Source: an uncultured Clostridia bacterium (GTDB taxonomy: Bacteria; Bacillota; Clostridia; TANB77; CAG-508). From it: a DNA stretch of 64,000 nucleotides. Location of the stretch: assembly GCA_947627295.1 (NCBI GenBank), contig CANQVJ010000001.1, positions 1-64,000 on the forward strand, given 5' to 3'. Position numbers and translations under genes: made by a program. Positions 26,655 through 36,682 of this stretch are shown one piece after another; the first letter of the stretch is position 1, and each line of letters begins with the position of its first letter. The notes below the pieces were generated by a model that had not been told where the DNA came from, did not search any database, and was given only the letters and a program-made list of their open reading frames with translations.

Positions 26655-27129
26655 ATGAGAAAAAAAGTATTATTTATATCAAGCACGGGTCGGTCATTTA
26701 AATGAATTGTTGCAACTAAAGCCGTTGTTTAAAAAATATGAGTATAATATAATAACAGAAAAAGATAAAATAAATGTTGATTTAAAAAAAGAGTATGGAG
26801 ATCATTTATACTTTTTGCCATATGGAACAAGAGCTAAATTGTTTACTTATATTTTTAAATATTTGTATTTATGTTTGAAAACTATTTATTTGTATTTTAG
26901 AATAAATCCGAAAGTAATTGTTACAACAGGTACTCACACGGCAGGGCCAATGTGCATTTTAGGAAAAATTTTTGGTAGCAAAATTGTGTATATTGAAACA
27001 TTTGCTAACACAAATAAAAAAACGGCAACTGGTAGGCTGATTTATCCTATTGCAGATTTATTTATTGTGCAATGGGAAGAAATGCTTAAGCTTTATCCAA
27101 AAGCAGTATATGGGGGAAAGATATATTAA
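26655..27129 (+). CDS. PssD/Alg14-like glycosyltransferase subunit, one CGG +1 site
   Basis: About 157 residues after recoding. Membrane-anchoring half of a split GT-B N-acetylglucosaminyl/glucosyl transferase. Zero frame from ATG 26655 reads MRKKVLFISSTG then CGG at 26691 and a stop; C + GGT gives SSTGGHLNELLQLK, the canonical Alg14/PssD start. Downstream VVTTGTHTAGPM and KIVYIETFAN match the family. One base separates it from the PssE-like gene. Likely acts on a lipid-linked sugar at the inner membrane face; sugar not known. Confidence 0.9.
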
Positions 27130-27130
27130 A

Positions 27131-27620
27131 ATGATATTAGTAATGTTAGGAACACAAAACAATAGCTTTTATAGATTGTTAGAAGAAATTGAATATCAAA
27201 TAAAAAAAGGAACTATAAAGGAAAAAGTTATTGTTCAAAGTGGTTATACAAAATATAAATCTAAAAATATGGAAATAATCGATTTTATCCCAAGAGAGGA
27301 AATTGGTAATTATCAGGAAAAAGCAAGTTTGATAATAACACATGGGGGTGTTCGGGTCGATTCTTTCTTCACTTGAAAAAAACAAGAAAGTCATTGCAGT
27401 ACCAAGGCTTCACAAATACGGAGAACATGTAAATGATCACCAAAAAGAAATCATTGAAACATTTAATAAAAAAGGATATATTATTGGCATAAATGAAGTT
27501 AAAGAATTAGGGTATGCTTTGAAAAAGGTAAAAGATTTCAAACCACAAAAATATGTATCAGATAACTCAAAGCTACTTAATATTGTAGATGAATATATTT
27601 CAAAATATATCGAGGTGTAA
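27131..27620 (+). CDS. PssE/Alg13-like glycosyltransferase subunit, one CGG +1 site
   Basis: About 162 residues after recoding. Catalytic half of the split transferase: [13 protein letters not shown] at the N-terminus, then THGGV followed by CGG at 27353. C + GGG restores [22 protein letters not shown], the donor-nucleotide site of the family; the zero frame stops seven codons later. The HGGxGS glycine loop is the functional centre, so the shift decides activity. Partner of the preceding gene; ruvB starts two bases after the stop. Confidence 0.92.
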
Positions 27621-27621
27621 A

Positions 27622-28630
27622 ATGGAAGAAAATGAAAGAATAATTAGGCCAGAATTGGAGGATAAGCAAGAAGAGAAAATGGAAGTTACTTTAAGACCAA
27701 AAACTCTTGACGAATATATTGGCCAAACCAAAGTAAAAGAGCAAATGAAAATATATATTGAAGCAGCTAAAAAAAGAGAAGAACCTTTGGACCATGTTTT
27801 GCTATATGGACCTCCAGGGCTTGGAAAAACTACATTGTCAAATATTATTTCAAATGAAATGAATTCAAATATAAAAATTACATCAGGGCCAGCAATTGAA
27901 AAACCAGGAGATTTAGCAGCACTTTTAACAAATTTAGAAGAATTTGATGTTTTATTTATTGACGAAATACATAGATTAAGTAAAAGTGTAGAAGAAATCC
28001 TATATCCAGCTTTGGAAGATTATACATTGGATATAATAATTGGAAAGGGGCCAAGTGCTAGGTCAATAAGATTGGATTTGCCAAAGTTCACTCTAATTGG
28101 AGCAACTACAAAGGCAGGAGCACTTACTACACCATTAAGGGATCGTTTTGGAATAGTAAACAGGTTGGAGTTATATAGTGAAGAAGATTTGAAAGCTATT
28201 GTAAAGCGTTCAGCAGGAATTTTAAAAGTAGAAGTTGAAGAAGAAGCGGCAAATGAAATTGCAAGAAGGTCTAGAGGAACTCCGCGTATTGCAAATAGGT
28301 TGTTAAAAAGAGTTAGAGATTATGCACTAGTTTTAGGAGACCGGTAAGGTCGATTTAAAACTTACAAAACATGCGCTTAATCAATTGGAAATAGATGAAC
28401 TTGGTCTTGATGAAATTGATAGAAAACTTTTAGATGTTATGATAGTTCAATATCAAGGAAGGCCTGTTGGAATAGAGGCTTTGGCTGCAACTATTGGAGA
28501 AGAGGTTGATACAATAGAAGATGTTTATGAGCCATTTTTGATACAAAAAGGGTTTATTGCAAGAACGCTTAGAGGAAGACAACCTTTGCCACCAGCTTAT
28601 GAACATTTAGGGTATAAGTTTGAGGGGTAA
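27622..28630 (+). CDS. ruvB: Holliday junction helicase RuvB, one CGG +1 site
   Basis: About 335 residues after recoding, family length. AAA+ motor of RuvABC. Walker [10 protein letters not shown] near 65, Walker [10 protein letters not shown] near 118, sensor/Arg finger [17 protein letters not shown]. The zero frame ends at CGG 28342 then TAA; C + GGT gives VLGDGKVDLKL and continues into the winged helix ([31 protein letters not shown]). Without the shift the C-terminal DNA-binding domain is lost. RBS GAGGTG. In an unusual place, without ruvA next to it. Confidence 0.95.
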
Positions 28631-28635
28631 ATAGT

Positions 28636-30219
28636 ATGAAAAAAATTCAGATAAAAGATAAATACAAAGTAGCTATAATAGTAATTATGATAATTGGCTT
28701 TGCTGTTAGGTTAATAGCTTTAGGAAATGTTCCTGAAGGATTAAATACAGATGAAGCCTCTATTGGTTATGATGCATTTTCAATAGCAAATTACGGAATA
28801 GACAGAAATGGAAACAAATTGCCAATTTTTCTAGAAGCCTGGGGTAGCGGGCAAAACGCACTTTATGCATATATTTTAATTCCATTTATAAAAATATTTG
28901 GATTAAGTGTATTTACTGTAAGATTGCCAATAGCGTTAATTGGTTGTATTGCAATATTTGTTATGTACAAACTTTTAAGATTAATTGGTGGAAAAAAATT
29001 AGCATTAATAGGTACTTTGTTTTTGGCGATTTGCCCTTGGCATATAATGAAAAGCAGGTGGGGGTTGGAGTCGAATTTATTCCCTGAATTAGTTTTATTT
29101 GCAATATATTTTTTAGAATTATTTTTGAAACAGGAAAAGAAATATGGGGTGTATTTGTGTTTTGCGTTTTTAGCAATTTCAACATATTCATATGGAACTT
29201 CATATTTGTTTATACCAATTTTAGTAATAGCGTTATTAATATATTTATTTGTAAAAAATAAAATAAAAGTTTCACAAATTATTATAATATGTGCAATGGT
29301 TGGAATAATTGTTTTGCCAATATTATTATGTGTAATTATAAACACATTTGATTTGCCACAAATTAATTTACCATTTATGACAATTCCAAAAACATTGGAA
29401 AATAGGGTATCAACCAATACCATATTTGGATCAGAAAATATTTTAGGTGATGCAGTAGAAGCAACATTAAATTCATTTAATTTATTAGCTTTTCAAAACG
29501 ACGGGTCCATGTACAATGTATTTCAATTTTATGGAATAACATATGTTTTTTCATTGATATTTACATTAATAGGAATATGCTATTCGTTTAAAAGAGAAAA
29601 ATTCACACCAATAAATATTTGGTTTCTAACTTCGTTATTATTGTTTCCAACAATGGTAGATGTGAATATAAATAGATTAAATGTGATAATGTTTCCAATT
29701 ATTTATTACACAATATATGGAATAAATGTATTAAGTGAAGAACTTAATAATAAAACAATAAAACTAATAATAATATTGTTATATATAATTTCATTTATAA
29801 CATTTGAAGATTATTATTTCACACATTCGAGTAGCAAAAATACGGGGTTTACTTCAGGTTTAAAAGAAGTTGTAGAATATGTTTCTAAATTAGATGTAAA
29901 AGATGTTTATGTAACAAATAGTATTGATGAAACATATATATATTTCTTGTTTTACAGTAAAGCTAATACGCATGAATTTGTAAATACAGTAGAACATTTC
30001 AGGAATTATGATTTTAATGACATAAAAGGGTATGGTAAATATCATTTTTATCTACCAGAAAACAATATTGACCCATATACTAAAGTAGCATTTGAGGTAC
30101 CAGAAGAAAATTTAAAGGATTATGTTGTTGTTAAGAAAAAAGATGAAGTTACAGATAAGGAAAAAGAAAAATACAATATAAAAGAAATTGGAGATTATAT
30201 TATAGAAGAAAAAAAGTAG
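28636..30219 (+). CDS. Polytopic GT39/PMT-type glycosyltransferase-like membrane protein
   Basis: 527 residues with about ten membrane segments. The first extracytoplasmic loop contains PEGLNTDEASIGYDA, with the acidic pair typical of GT-C transferases, and PWHIMKSRWGLESN. Probably transfers a sugar from a polyprenyl phosphate on the outer face of the membrane; acceptor unknown. C-terminal 120 residues are soluble. Starts five bases after ruvB. No CGG in frame. Confidence 0.72.
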   Translation: MKKIQIKDKYKVAIIVIMIIGFAVRLIALGNVPEGLNTDEASIGYDAFSIANYGIDRNGNKLPIFLEAWGSGQNALYAYILIPFIKIFGLSVFTVRLPIALIGCIAIFVMYKLLRLIGGKKLALIGTLFLAICPWHIMKSRWGLESNLFPELVLFAIYFLELFLKQEKKYGVYLCFAFLAISTYSYGTSYLFIPILVIALLIYLFVKNKIKVSQIIIICAMVGIIVLPILLCVIINTFDLPQINLPFMTIPKTLENRVSTNTIFGSENILGDAVEATLNSFNLLAFQNDGSMYNVFQFYGITYVFSLIFTLIGICYSFKREKFTPINIWFLTSLLLFPTMVDVNINRLNVIMFPIIYYTIYGINVLSEELNNKTIKLIIILLYIISFITFEDYYFTHSSSKNTGFTSGLKEVVEYVSKLDVKDVYVTNSIDETYIYFLFYSKANTHEFVNTVEHFRNYDFNDIKGYGKYHFYLPENNIDPYTKVAFEVPEENLKDYVVVKKKDEVTDKEKEKYNIKEIGDYIIEEKK

Positions 30220-30229
30220 GAGATGAAAA

Positions 30230-30794
30230 ATGAAATTATTAATGCATACATGTTGTGCACCATGTAGTGTGTACTGCATAGATTCACTAAGAGAAGAAAA
30301 TATTGAACCAACAGTATATTGGTATAATCCAAACATACATCCATATATGGAATACAAGGCAAGAAGAGATACATTAAAAGAATATACAAAATCAATTGAT
30401 GTAAAGGCAATATTTGAAGAAGAATATGGATTGGATGAATTTTGTAAAAATGTAATTGGAAGTTTAGAAACGCGTTGTGTGGATTATTGTTATAAAGTGC
30501 GTCTTGAAAAAACAGTTAAATACGCAAAAGAAAATGGATATGATGCTTTTACAACAACCCTTTTTGTAAGCCCATATCAAAAACATGAAGAAATAAAGAA
30601 ATTGTGTGAAGAATTATCAAAAAAATATGATATAGAATTTTTATACCGTGATTTTAGAGTTGGTTTTAGGGAAGGGCAAGCAAAGGCAAGAAGTTTAGGC
30701 TTGTATATGCAAAAATATTGCCGGCTGCATCTTCTCAGAAGAAGAAAGATACCAAAAGCAAATATTAAAAGACAAAGAAAAAATAGATAAATAG
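30230..30794 (+). CDS. queH: Epoxyqueuosine reductase QueH, one CGG +1 site near the C-terminus
   Basis: About 187 residues after recoding. Last step of queuosine synthesis, an Fe-S dependent reductase. N-terminal HTCCAPCS and central ETRCVDYCYKVRLEKT are family motifs. The zero frame remains open after CGG at 30722 and yields a meaningless Arg-rich tail (YCRLHLLRRRK). C + GGC gives instead MQKYCGCIFSEEERY, the conserved QueH C-terminus with its CxC cluster ligands, ending at TAG 30792-30794. This case has no nearby zero-frame stop, so the shift does not depend on a stop codon. The stop lies inside a long hairpin. Confidence 0.93.
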
Positions 30795-30822
30795 TCTCAA
30801 CATTGTTGAGACTATTTATCTA
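30786..30822 (+). repeat. Perfect hairpin over the queH stop
   Basis: GATAAATAGTCTCAA paired with TTGAGACTATTTATC, loop CATTG. It spans both the zero-frame and +1-frame stop codons. No T tract directly after; a true terminator follows at 30835. Confidence 0.75.
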
Positions 30823-30834
30823 GGAACATAATGT

Positions 30835-30869
30835 TGAACTATTCAAGATTTTAGAATAGTTCATTTTTT
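30835..30869 (+). terminator. Terminator
   Basis: TGAACTATTC (30835-30844) with GAATAGTTCA (30854-30863) and six T residues. Confidence 0.85.
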
Positions 30870-30928
30870 CAATATAAAAGATACAATTTAGATACATTTT
30901 TGTGTTATACTTAACTTGGGAGAAAGTT

Positions 30929-31588
30929 ATGAATAAAATATTAATTGTTGAAGATGAAATTGCAATAAGCGATTTAATAAAAATTGAATTAACTTCAAGA
31001 GGTTATATATGTGAAGTTGCAAACGAAGGAAACCTTGCATGTAATCTAATTGAAGCTAAGAATTATGATTTAATATTACTAGATATTATGATACCAAATG
31101 TAGATGGATTTGAACTTTTGAATTACATTAAGCAAATTTCAAATACACCTACAATTTTTCTTACTGCAAAAAATTTAACTAAAGATAAAGTAAAAGGACT
31201 AAAAAATGGAGCAGACGATTATATCACAAAACCTTTTGCAATTGAAGAATTATGTGCTAGAATTGAAGCGGTGCTTAGAAGATACAATAAATTAAATGAA
31301 GTTTTAAAAATAGATGATGTTGAAGTAAACATTGTTTCTAGAATAGTAAAAAAGGGTTCAAAAATAATAAATCTAACACCAAAGGAATTTGATTTATTGG
31401 TATTACTAATTCAAAACAAAAATTTTGCTTTATATAGAGAAGTTATATTTGAAAAGGTATGGGGAGAAAGTTTAGAATTCGAAACAAGAACCTTAGATTT
31501 ACATATTCAAAGACTCAGAAAAAAGTTGGGCTGGAAAGATAAAATAAAAACAGTTTATAAGATTGGTTATATGTTAGAAATAAAGTAG
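30929..31588 (+). CDS. OmpR-family response regulator
   Basis: About 219 residues. Receiver domain with acidic pair (VEDE), phosphoacceptor Asp in LILLDIMIP near 51, Thr in IFLTAKN and Lys in YITKPF; C-terminal winged helix (LTPKEFDLLVLL, RTLDLHIQRLRKKLG). Start chosen at ATG 30929 after GGGAGAAAG. Nine bases before the histidine kinase. No in-frame CGG. Confidence 0.92.
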   Translation: MNKILIVEDEIAISDLIKIELTSRGYICEVANEGNLACNLIEAKNYDLILLDIMIPNVDGFELLNYIKQISNTPTIFLTAKNLTKDKVKGLKNGADDYITKPFAIEELCARIEAVLRRYNKLNEVLKIDDVEVNIVSRIVKKGSKIINLTPKEFDLLVLLIQNKNFALYREVIFEKVWGESLEFETRTLDLHIQRLRKKLGWKDKIKTVYKIGYMLEIK

Positions 31589-31597
31589 GTAAGAACA

Positions 31598-32822
31598 ATG
31601 AAAAAGATTTCAATATTAATAATTATTATTCTTTCTGTAATATTATCATTAAGTAGATATTTTATAGTAAGAAATAATTTTTTGCATTTATTAGAAAACG
31701 AACGGAATACAAAATTCTAAGCAGCATATTTTAGAAAGATATGTTGTTGAAGATAATATTGCAAAATCGCTCCAAACTGGCGATGATTTGACCTATGAAA
31801 AAATTGTGGAGCTTTTAAAAAATTTGTATTCTTATACTGGAAACGAATCTAGCTTAGTAGCAATATACAAAGGTAATTATGAGCAAGTATATTCAAATAT
31901 AGAGGGAGTAAGTCAATTAGATGTACAAGCAGTTTTAAATGCCAAAGACTCTTACTGTGTAAATAAAATAAATGAAAATTATTATATGCTATTTTCATCA
32001 AGTTATTCAATAAGTAACAATACAGTTTATATAGTAAATGCCTATAATGTAGATTCAATATTTGAAGAAAAGAATTCAAGTTTGAAAAATATTTTGATTA
32101 TAGATTTGGTAATTTTTTGCGTTGCTCTAATTGTAATATTAATTCTTTCAGTATTTATTACAAGTGCAAAAAGAAAAAATGATTTTATAACAGCCTTTGC
32201 ACACGAACTAAAAACTCCAATGACGGCAATTGTTGGTTATTCAGATTTATTGCGTTTAAAGAAATGCGACCAAGCAACCTCCAAAAAAGCGCTTAAATAT
32301 ATTTATACAGAATCAAAAAGACTGGAGAGTTTGTCACATAAACTAATGCAATTAATGAGATTATCAAAAGAAAAAATAAAGTTTGAAAAAATAGAAATTT
32401 TAGAATTTGTAGAAAAAGTAACATCAAATATTATTACTAAAAATGAAATAGAACTTCAAATGGAAAAATGCGAGGTGTTAGCTAATAGTGAGCTATTGGA
32501 AGTAGTTATTAGAAATCTTGTAGAAAATGCATCAAAATCCAATCCAAAAGATAATAAAATTATTATTCAAGGTAGTAAAGCAAAAAAGTACAAAATTTCA
32601 GTTATTGATAAAGGTGTTGGAATTCCTAAAAATGAGTTACCAAAAATCACGCAAGATTTTTATATGGTAGATAAATCAAGAGATGCAAAATCAAAAGGTA
32701 GTGGAATTGGGTTGTCGTTAGTAAAGAGGATTTTGAAACTACATAGGACAAAACTAGTTATAAAAAGCAAAGAAAATGAGGGCACAATAGTTTCGTTTGA
32801 ATTGGAGGTGTATAAGAAATGA
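31598..32822 (+). CDS. Sensor histidine kinase, one CGG +1 site
   Basis: About 407 residues after recoding. First membrane helix (about 4-22), extracytoplasmic sensor, second helix near residue 165-190, H-box AFAHELKTPMTAI, N-box LVENASKSNP and G-box GSGIGLSLVKRI. The CGG at 31703 (codon 36, just after the first membrane helix) gives ENERNTKF-stop in zero frame and ENEGIQNSKQHILERY in +1. Initiating in the second frame would lose the first helix and so the membrane topology. Pairs with the response regulator upstream. Confidence 0.88.
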
Positions 32823-33493
32823 AAAAAATTATTTTATATCTTCTAATTCTTGTATTTGTTATAGCAGTTCTTATATTACCTGATTTTCTTTTAAATACAG
32901 AAAACTTTGCAATAACCTTTCCAAATAAAAAATCTACAAATTCTATTGATATAGAATATGAAGACATATATTTGGTTAAAGCAATACATGATATAGAAAA
33001 TAGTGCAGCAGTTGAACTAAGCGAACCTGTAAACCAATATGTAATTGTAGGAGCACCTTCATCAAATGATATAATACAAAATTTAAAAACAGAAATTCCT
33101 AAATTAAAAGAATTTAATATTTTAAAAGAAATGGAGCTAAATCAAGAATTAAAACTAGGCTTAATGTATAAAGAATATGAAAACAATAAAAATTCTTATT
33201 CATTAACACATGTGGTACTTGAATTAGATAATTCTAAAAATTTATTTAAAATAGAAAACAAAACTAAAAAATTTTTATATGTGGCAGTTGAAACAGATTA
33301 TTTAGCAAGTACACAAAATAAAGAAGAGCTACTAAAAAATTATATAAAGTATTTAAATTTAACAGTAATAGACGATTGGAAATATGAAGTTGAAAGTGAA
33401 AATAAATTTTGCATGAAGTCTGAAAAGGCGCGCATTTGCATTTCTTTAGAAATTTCTTCAACTTATTACATGTTTTCAATGCATATAATGTAA
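32819..33493 (+). CDS. Membrane-anchored protein of unknown function in the two-component operon
   Basis: 224 residues. N-terminal membrane anchor (about 5-22) then a soluble extracytoplasmic domain, with no recognised family. Overlaps the kinase stop by four bases (ATGA), so it is translationally coupled and may modulate the sensor. No CGG codon. Confidence 0.6.
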   Translation: MKKIILYLLILVFVIAVLILPDFLLNTENFAITFPNKKSTNSIDIEYEDIYLVKAIHDIENSAAVELSEPVNQYVIVGAPSSNDIIQNLKTEIPKLKEFNILKEMELNQELKLGLMYKEYENNKNSYSLTHVVLELDNSKNLFKIENKTKKFLYVAVETDYLASTQNKEELLKNYIKYLNLTVIDDWKYEVESENKFCMKSEKARICISLEISSTYYMFSMHIM

Positions 33494-33583
33494 TTGGTAC
33501 AAGTTTGATACAAATATCTAACAACTTAGATACAACCCTATGCTATTGTTACAACAGTTTTGTAACAAAGGAGTGGTTGTAAA

Positions 33584-34279
33584 ATGAAATTTAAAGCTAA
33601 TAATAAAAAGAAGGTAGAAATAAAAATTGGAGAAGATATTTATTTAAGACATGCAATAAAAACAAAATTCGTAACTCCAAATGATAATTATATAGACATT
33701 TTGCAAGAATATGTTTCTAAAATATATGAAAAGGGAGATATACTTTCCATAAGTGAAAAAATTATTAGTATTTGTCAAAATAGAATTGTTAGAAAAGAAG
33801 ATGTTAAGCCAAGTTTGCTAGCTAAGCTTTTATCAAGATTTGCATCAAGAACAAGTGCAGGAGTTGGTGTTAGTGAAGCTCTAAAAATGCAGTTTGCAAT
33901 TAATCAAGCAGGAGTTTTTAAAGTAATATTTGCAAGTATTTTAAGTGGCATTACTAAAATTTTTGGAATTAAGGGAGTCTTTTATAAAATTGTTGGGCAA
34001 GAAGTAAGTGGGTTAGACGGCTTTTATGACCATGTATGGAAGGAATATGGAGATATAGGAATTATGCTTCCTGAAAACCCAAATAAAGTATGTAATGAAA
34101 TTTATAATAAATTGGGGTTTAGCTGTATGATAGTCGACGCAAACGACCTCGGCCAAGAAATATTGGGAAAATCACATAATATAAAGTATTCTGATGATTT
34201 TCTAAAGAAGCTTATTAAAGATAATCCAGCAGGGCAAGGTAGGCAAACTACACCAATTATTTTAATTAGAAAAAAATAA
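33584..34279 (+). CDS. Coenzyme F420-0:L-glutamate ligase-like (CofE domain) protein
   Basis: 231 residues. CofE/FbiB-N domain features: DILSISEKIISICQNRIV near 60, the Ser/Thr-rich ASRTSAGVGVSEA, and NDLGQEILG with metal-type acidic residues. Clostridia generally lack F420, so the substrate is probably another gamma-glutamyl acceptor. Own AAAGGAG ribosome binding site. No in-frame CGG. Confidence 0.7.
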   Translation: MKFKANNKKKVEIKIGEDIYLRHAIKTKFVTPNDNYIDILQEYVSKIYEKGDILSISEKIISICQNRIVRKEDVKPSLLAKLLSRFASRTSAGVGVSEALKMQFAINQAGVFKVIFASILSGITKIFGIKGVFYKIVGQEVSGLDGFYDHVWKEYGDIGIMLPENPNKVCNEIYNKLGFSCMIVDANDLGQEILGKSHNIKYSDDFLKKLIKDNPAGQGRQTTPIILIRKK

Positions 34280-34335
34280 AAAGATAAAGGAGATGTTATA
34301 GCAATATAATATTTTCTTTTTTTTCAATATAAATG

Positions 34336-34364
34336 TTTACTTTTTAGCTAATAAATGGTAGAAT
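34336..34364 (+). promoter_or_regulatory. Sigma-A promoter
   Basis: TTTACT (34336-34341), 17-base spacer, TAGAAT (34359-34364), before the membrane protein gene. Confidence 0.6.
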
Positions 34365-34388
34365 ATACATGTAAAAGAGGGAGAATAA

Positions 34389-35696
34389 ATGAAAAGAGAA
34401 TTGGACAAAAGAGGAATTCTTAGTATTGTACTGTGTACAATACTAACACTAGTGTTAGTAGCAAATTATTTTGCATATATTTTAGGAAACAAACAAGAAA
34501 AAATAGGAGCATATCAATTTGATAAATTTCAGGAAGATTCTGAATATTTAGTATATGCAAAAATCGCAGTAAACAAAAGGAATATAGATAATAAAGGATA
34601 TGGGCTATCAAATGTAGAAAGAATAGAAGGGCAGGTAAGGCCAAGTCAGTGGAGTCTTTTTAATAATCCAGAAGTTGAAATCAAACCATATCTTTCACAA
34701 GTAGGTTTACAAGGATATATATTTTCATTTTTATATAATAATCTAAATTTCTCAACTGAAGTGCTTTACATAATAAACTGTACATTAATGGCAATTGTAG
34801 TTATGGCAATATGCATATTATTAGGGAAGAAATATAATAAGCTCATGAGCATAGTTTTTTATATAGTATTTTTACTTTCACCATGGATATGCGCATTTGC
34901 AAGAAATTTATATTGGGTTGAGTTTACATGGTTTATACCAATGCTACTTGGTTTAATACTTTCAATAAATCAAAAGAAAAGAAAAATAATAGTTCCATTA
35001 ATGTTTTTAGCAGTATTTGCAAAATGCCTATGTGGATATGAATATATTTCAACAATAATGATGTCGTCAATAGCATTTCTAATAGCAGATTGGTTTACTA
35101 AAAAAGAAAGTAGGAAAGAAACTTTTAAATCTATTTTCTTAGTAACCATTGCATGTGTTTTAGCATTTATTGCTGCTCTTACAATACATGCAAGCATTAG
35201 AGGAAATGGAAATATAGGAGAAGGACTAAAAGAAATTTATGAAAAAGAAGTATCTGAAAGAACATACACAACCAATTATGAAAATTTAGATAAGCTTGAA
35301 GTAAAAGCTGCACAATCAAATCCAAAAGATGTTGTTCAAAGATATTTTAAATGGAAAACAGAAATTATAAGATTTATACCAGGAAATACATTTTTAGCTT
35401 TAATTATAACATCAATAGTAGTTTTAGTGGTTAATCTTATTAGAAAAAAAGAAGGAACCAAAAAAGATTTAGTATTATTCATATATTTTATTTTATCAAC
35501 AATCTCATGGTTCATACTTGCAAAAGCACACTCATATGTTCACACACATATGAACTTTGTACTTTGGTATTTTGGATTTGTACAAATGATTTTCTATATA
35601 ATTATAGATTTTGTAGTAGATATATTAAAACTAATAATAAATAAAATTAGAAAGGTGGAAAAGGTAAATGATTCCAAACAAATTGAAGAAGGGTGA
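34389..35696 (+). CDS. Polytopic membrane protein, unknown
   Basis: 435 residues with about nine hydrophobic helices and one larger loop near 255-310. The FARNLYWVEFTWFIP segment recalls GT-C glycosyltransferase-like proteins, but no acidic catalytic pair stands out. Its end overlaps the peptidase S66 gene by 29 bases. No CGG codon. Confidence 0.55.
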   Translation: MKRELDKRGILSIVLCTILTLVLVANYFAYILGNKQEKIGAYQFDKFQEDSEYLVYAKIAVNKRNIDNKGYGLSNVERIEGQVRPSQWSLFNNPEVEIKPYLSQVGLQGYIFSFLYNNLNFSTEVLYIINCTLMAIVVMAICILLGKKYNKLMSIVFYIVFLLSPWICAFARNLYWVEFTWFIPMLLGLILSINQKKRKIIVPLMFLAVFAKCLCGYEYISTIMMSSIAFLIADWFTKKESRKETFKSIFLVTIACVLAFIAALTIHASIRGNGNIGEGLKEIYEKEVSERTYTTNYENLDKLEVKAAQSNPKDVVQRYFKWKTEIIRFIPGNTFLALIITSIVVLVVNLIRKKEGTKKDLVLFIYFILSTISWFILAKAHSYVHTHMNFVLWYFGFVQMIFYIIIDFVVDILKLIINKIRKVEKVNDSKQIEEG

Positions 35697-36657
35697 TGAA
35701 GTTAGAATTATTGCTCCTTCAAGAAGTATGGCAATGATAGGAGAAGATTGTAAGCAAATAGCCACAAAGAGGTTAGAAGAACGTGGTTTAAAAGTTACAT
35801 TTGGAAAATATGTAGACGAAGTATTTGATGAAGATTACTTAATAGCAAGCAGGGAGCACAGAGCTGAAGATTTAAATGAAGCATTTGCAGATAAAAATGT
35901 AAAAGCCATATTAACCGTTATAGGTGGATTTAATTGTAATCAAATATTGGACTTAATTGATTATGAAACAATAAAGGAAAATCCAAAAATATTCTGTGGA
36001 TATTCAGATATTACAGCACTTTCAAATGCAATTTATAAAAAAACAGGTTTAGTAACATATTCTGGTTCACATTATTCAAGTTTAGGGATGCTAAAAGGTT
36101 GTGAATATGAATTAGAATATTTTAAGAAAATGTTTTTACAAGAAGATGAATTTGAAATTACATCATCTAAAGAGTGGAGTGATGATGCATGGTTTATAGA
36201 TCAAGAAAAAAGAGAGTTCATCCCAAATGAAGGTATGTATGTAATAAATGAAGGGCAAGCCCAAGGAAAAATCATTGGTGGAAATTTAGGAACATTTAGT
36301 TTATTAAAAGGAACTGAATATATGCCAAGCATTGAAAATGCAATTTTATTTTTAGAAGACGACGAAGGAACCGGTCCAAACTTCTTAATGGAATTTGATA
36401 GAGAGCTACAATCATTAATCCAACAACCGGAATTCAAAACTGTAAAAGCAATTGTATTAGGTAGAGCTCAAAAAAATAGTAATATGACAAAAGAAAAATG
36501 GACCAAAATGATAAAATATAAACCAGAGCTAAATAGCATACCAGTAATTGCAGGAGCAGATTTTGGTCACTCTACACCAAGATTTGATTTCCCAATAGGT
36601 GGTCATGCAAAACTTGAAGCTAAAGATAATCAAATTAAATTAACCATAAAAGGTTAA
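35668..36657 (+). CDS. LD-carboxypeptidase, peptidase family S66
   Basis: 329 residues. Fold and motifs of LdcA/MccF: APSRSMAM at the N-terminus, nucleophile Ser in FCGYSDITAL near 112, Glu in LFLEDDEGTGP near 230, His in GADFGHSTPRFDFPIG near 300. Acts on the bond between L- and D-residues of wall tetrapeptides or on peptide-nucleotide toxins of the microcin C type. Overlaps the membrane protein gene. No CGG in frame. Confidence 0.88.
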   Translation: MIPNKLKKGDEVRIIAPSRSMAMIGEDCKQIATKRLEERGLKVTFGKYVDEVFDEDYLIASREHRAEDLNEAFADKNVKAILTVIGGFNCNQILDLIDYETIKENPKIFCGYSDITALSNAIYKKTGLVTYSGSHYSSLGMLKGCEYELEYFKKMFLQEDEFEITSSKEWSDDAWFIDQEKREFIPNEGMYVINEGQAQGKIIGGNLGTFSLLKGTEYMPSIENAILFLEDDEGTGPNFLMEFDRELQSLIQQPEFKTVKAIVLGRAQKNSNMTKEKWTKMIKYKPELNSIPVIAGADFGHSTPRFDFPIGGHAKLEAKDNQIKLTIKG

Positions 36658-36682
36658 AATAAATAAAAGAGAGGGAAGAAAA

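Noticed and set aside
28342-28347. CGG simply reassigned to Gly as a three-base codon
   Set aside because: Reading CGG as one residue keeps the zero frame, which hits stops and loses homology; the family sequence continues only in +1.
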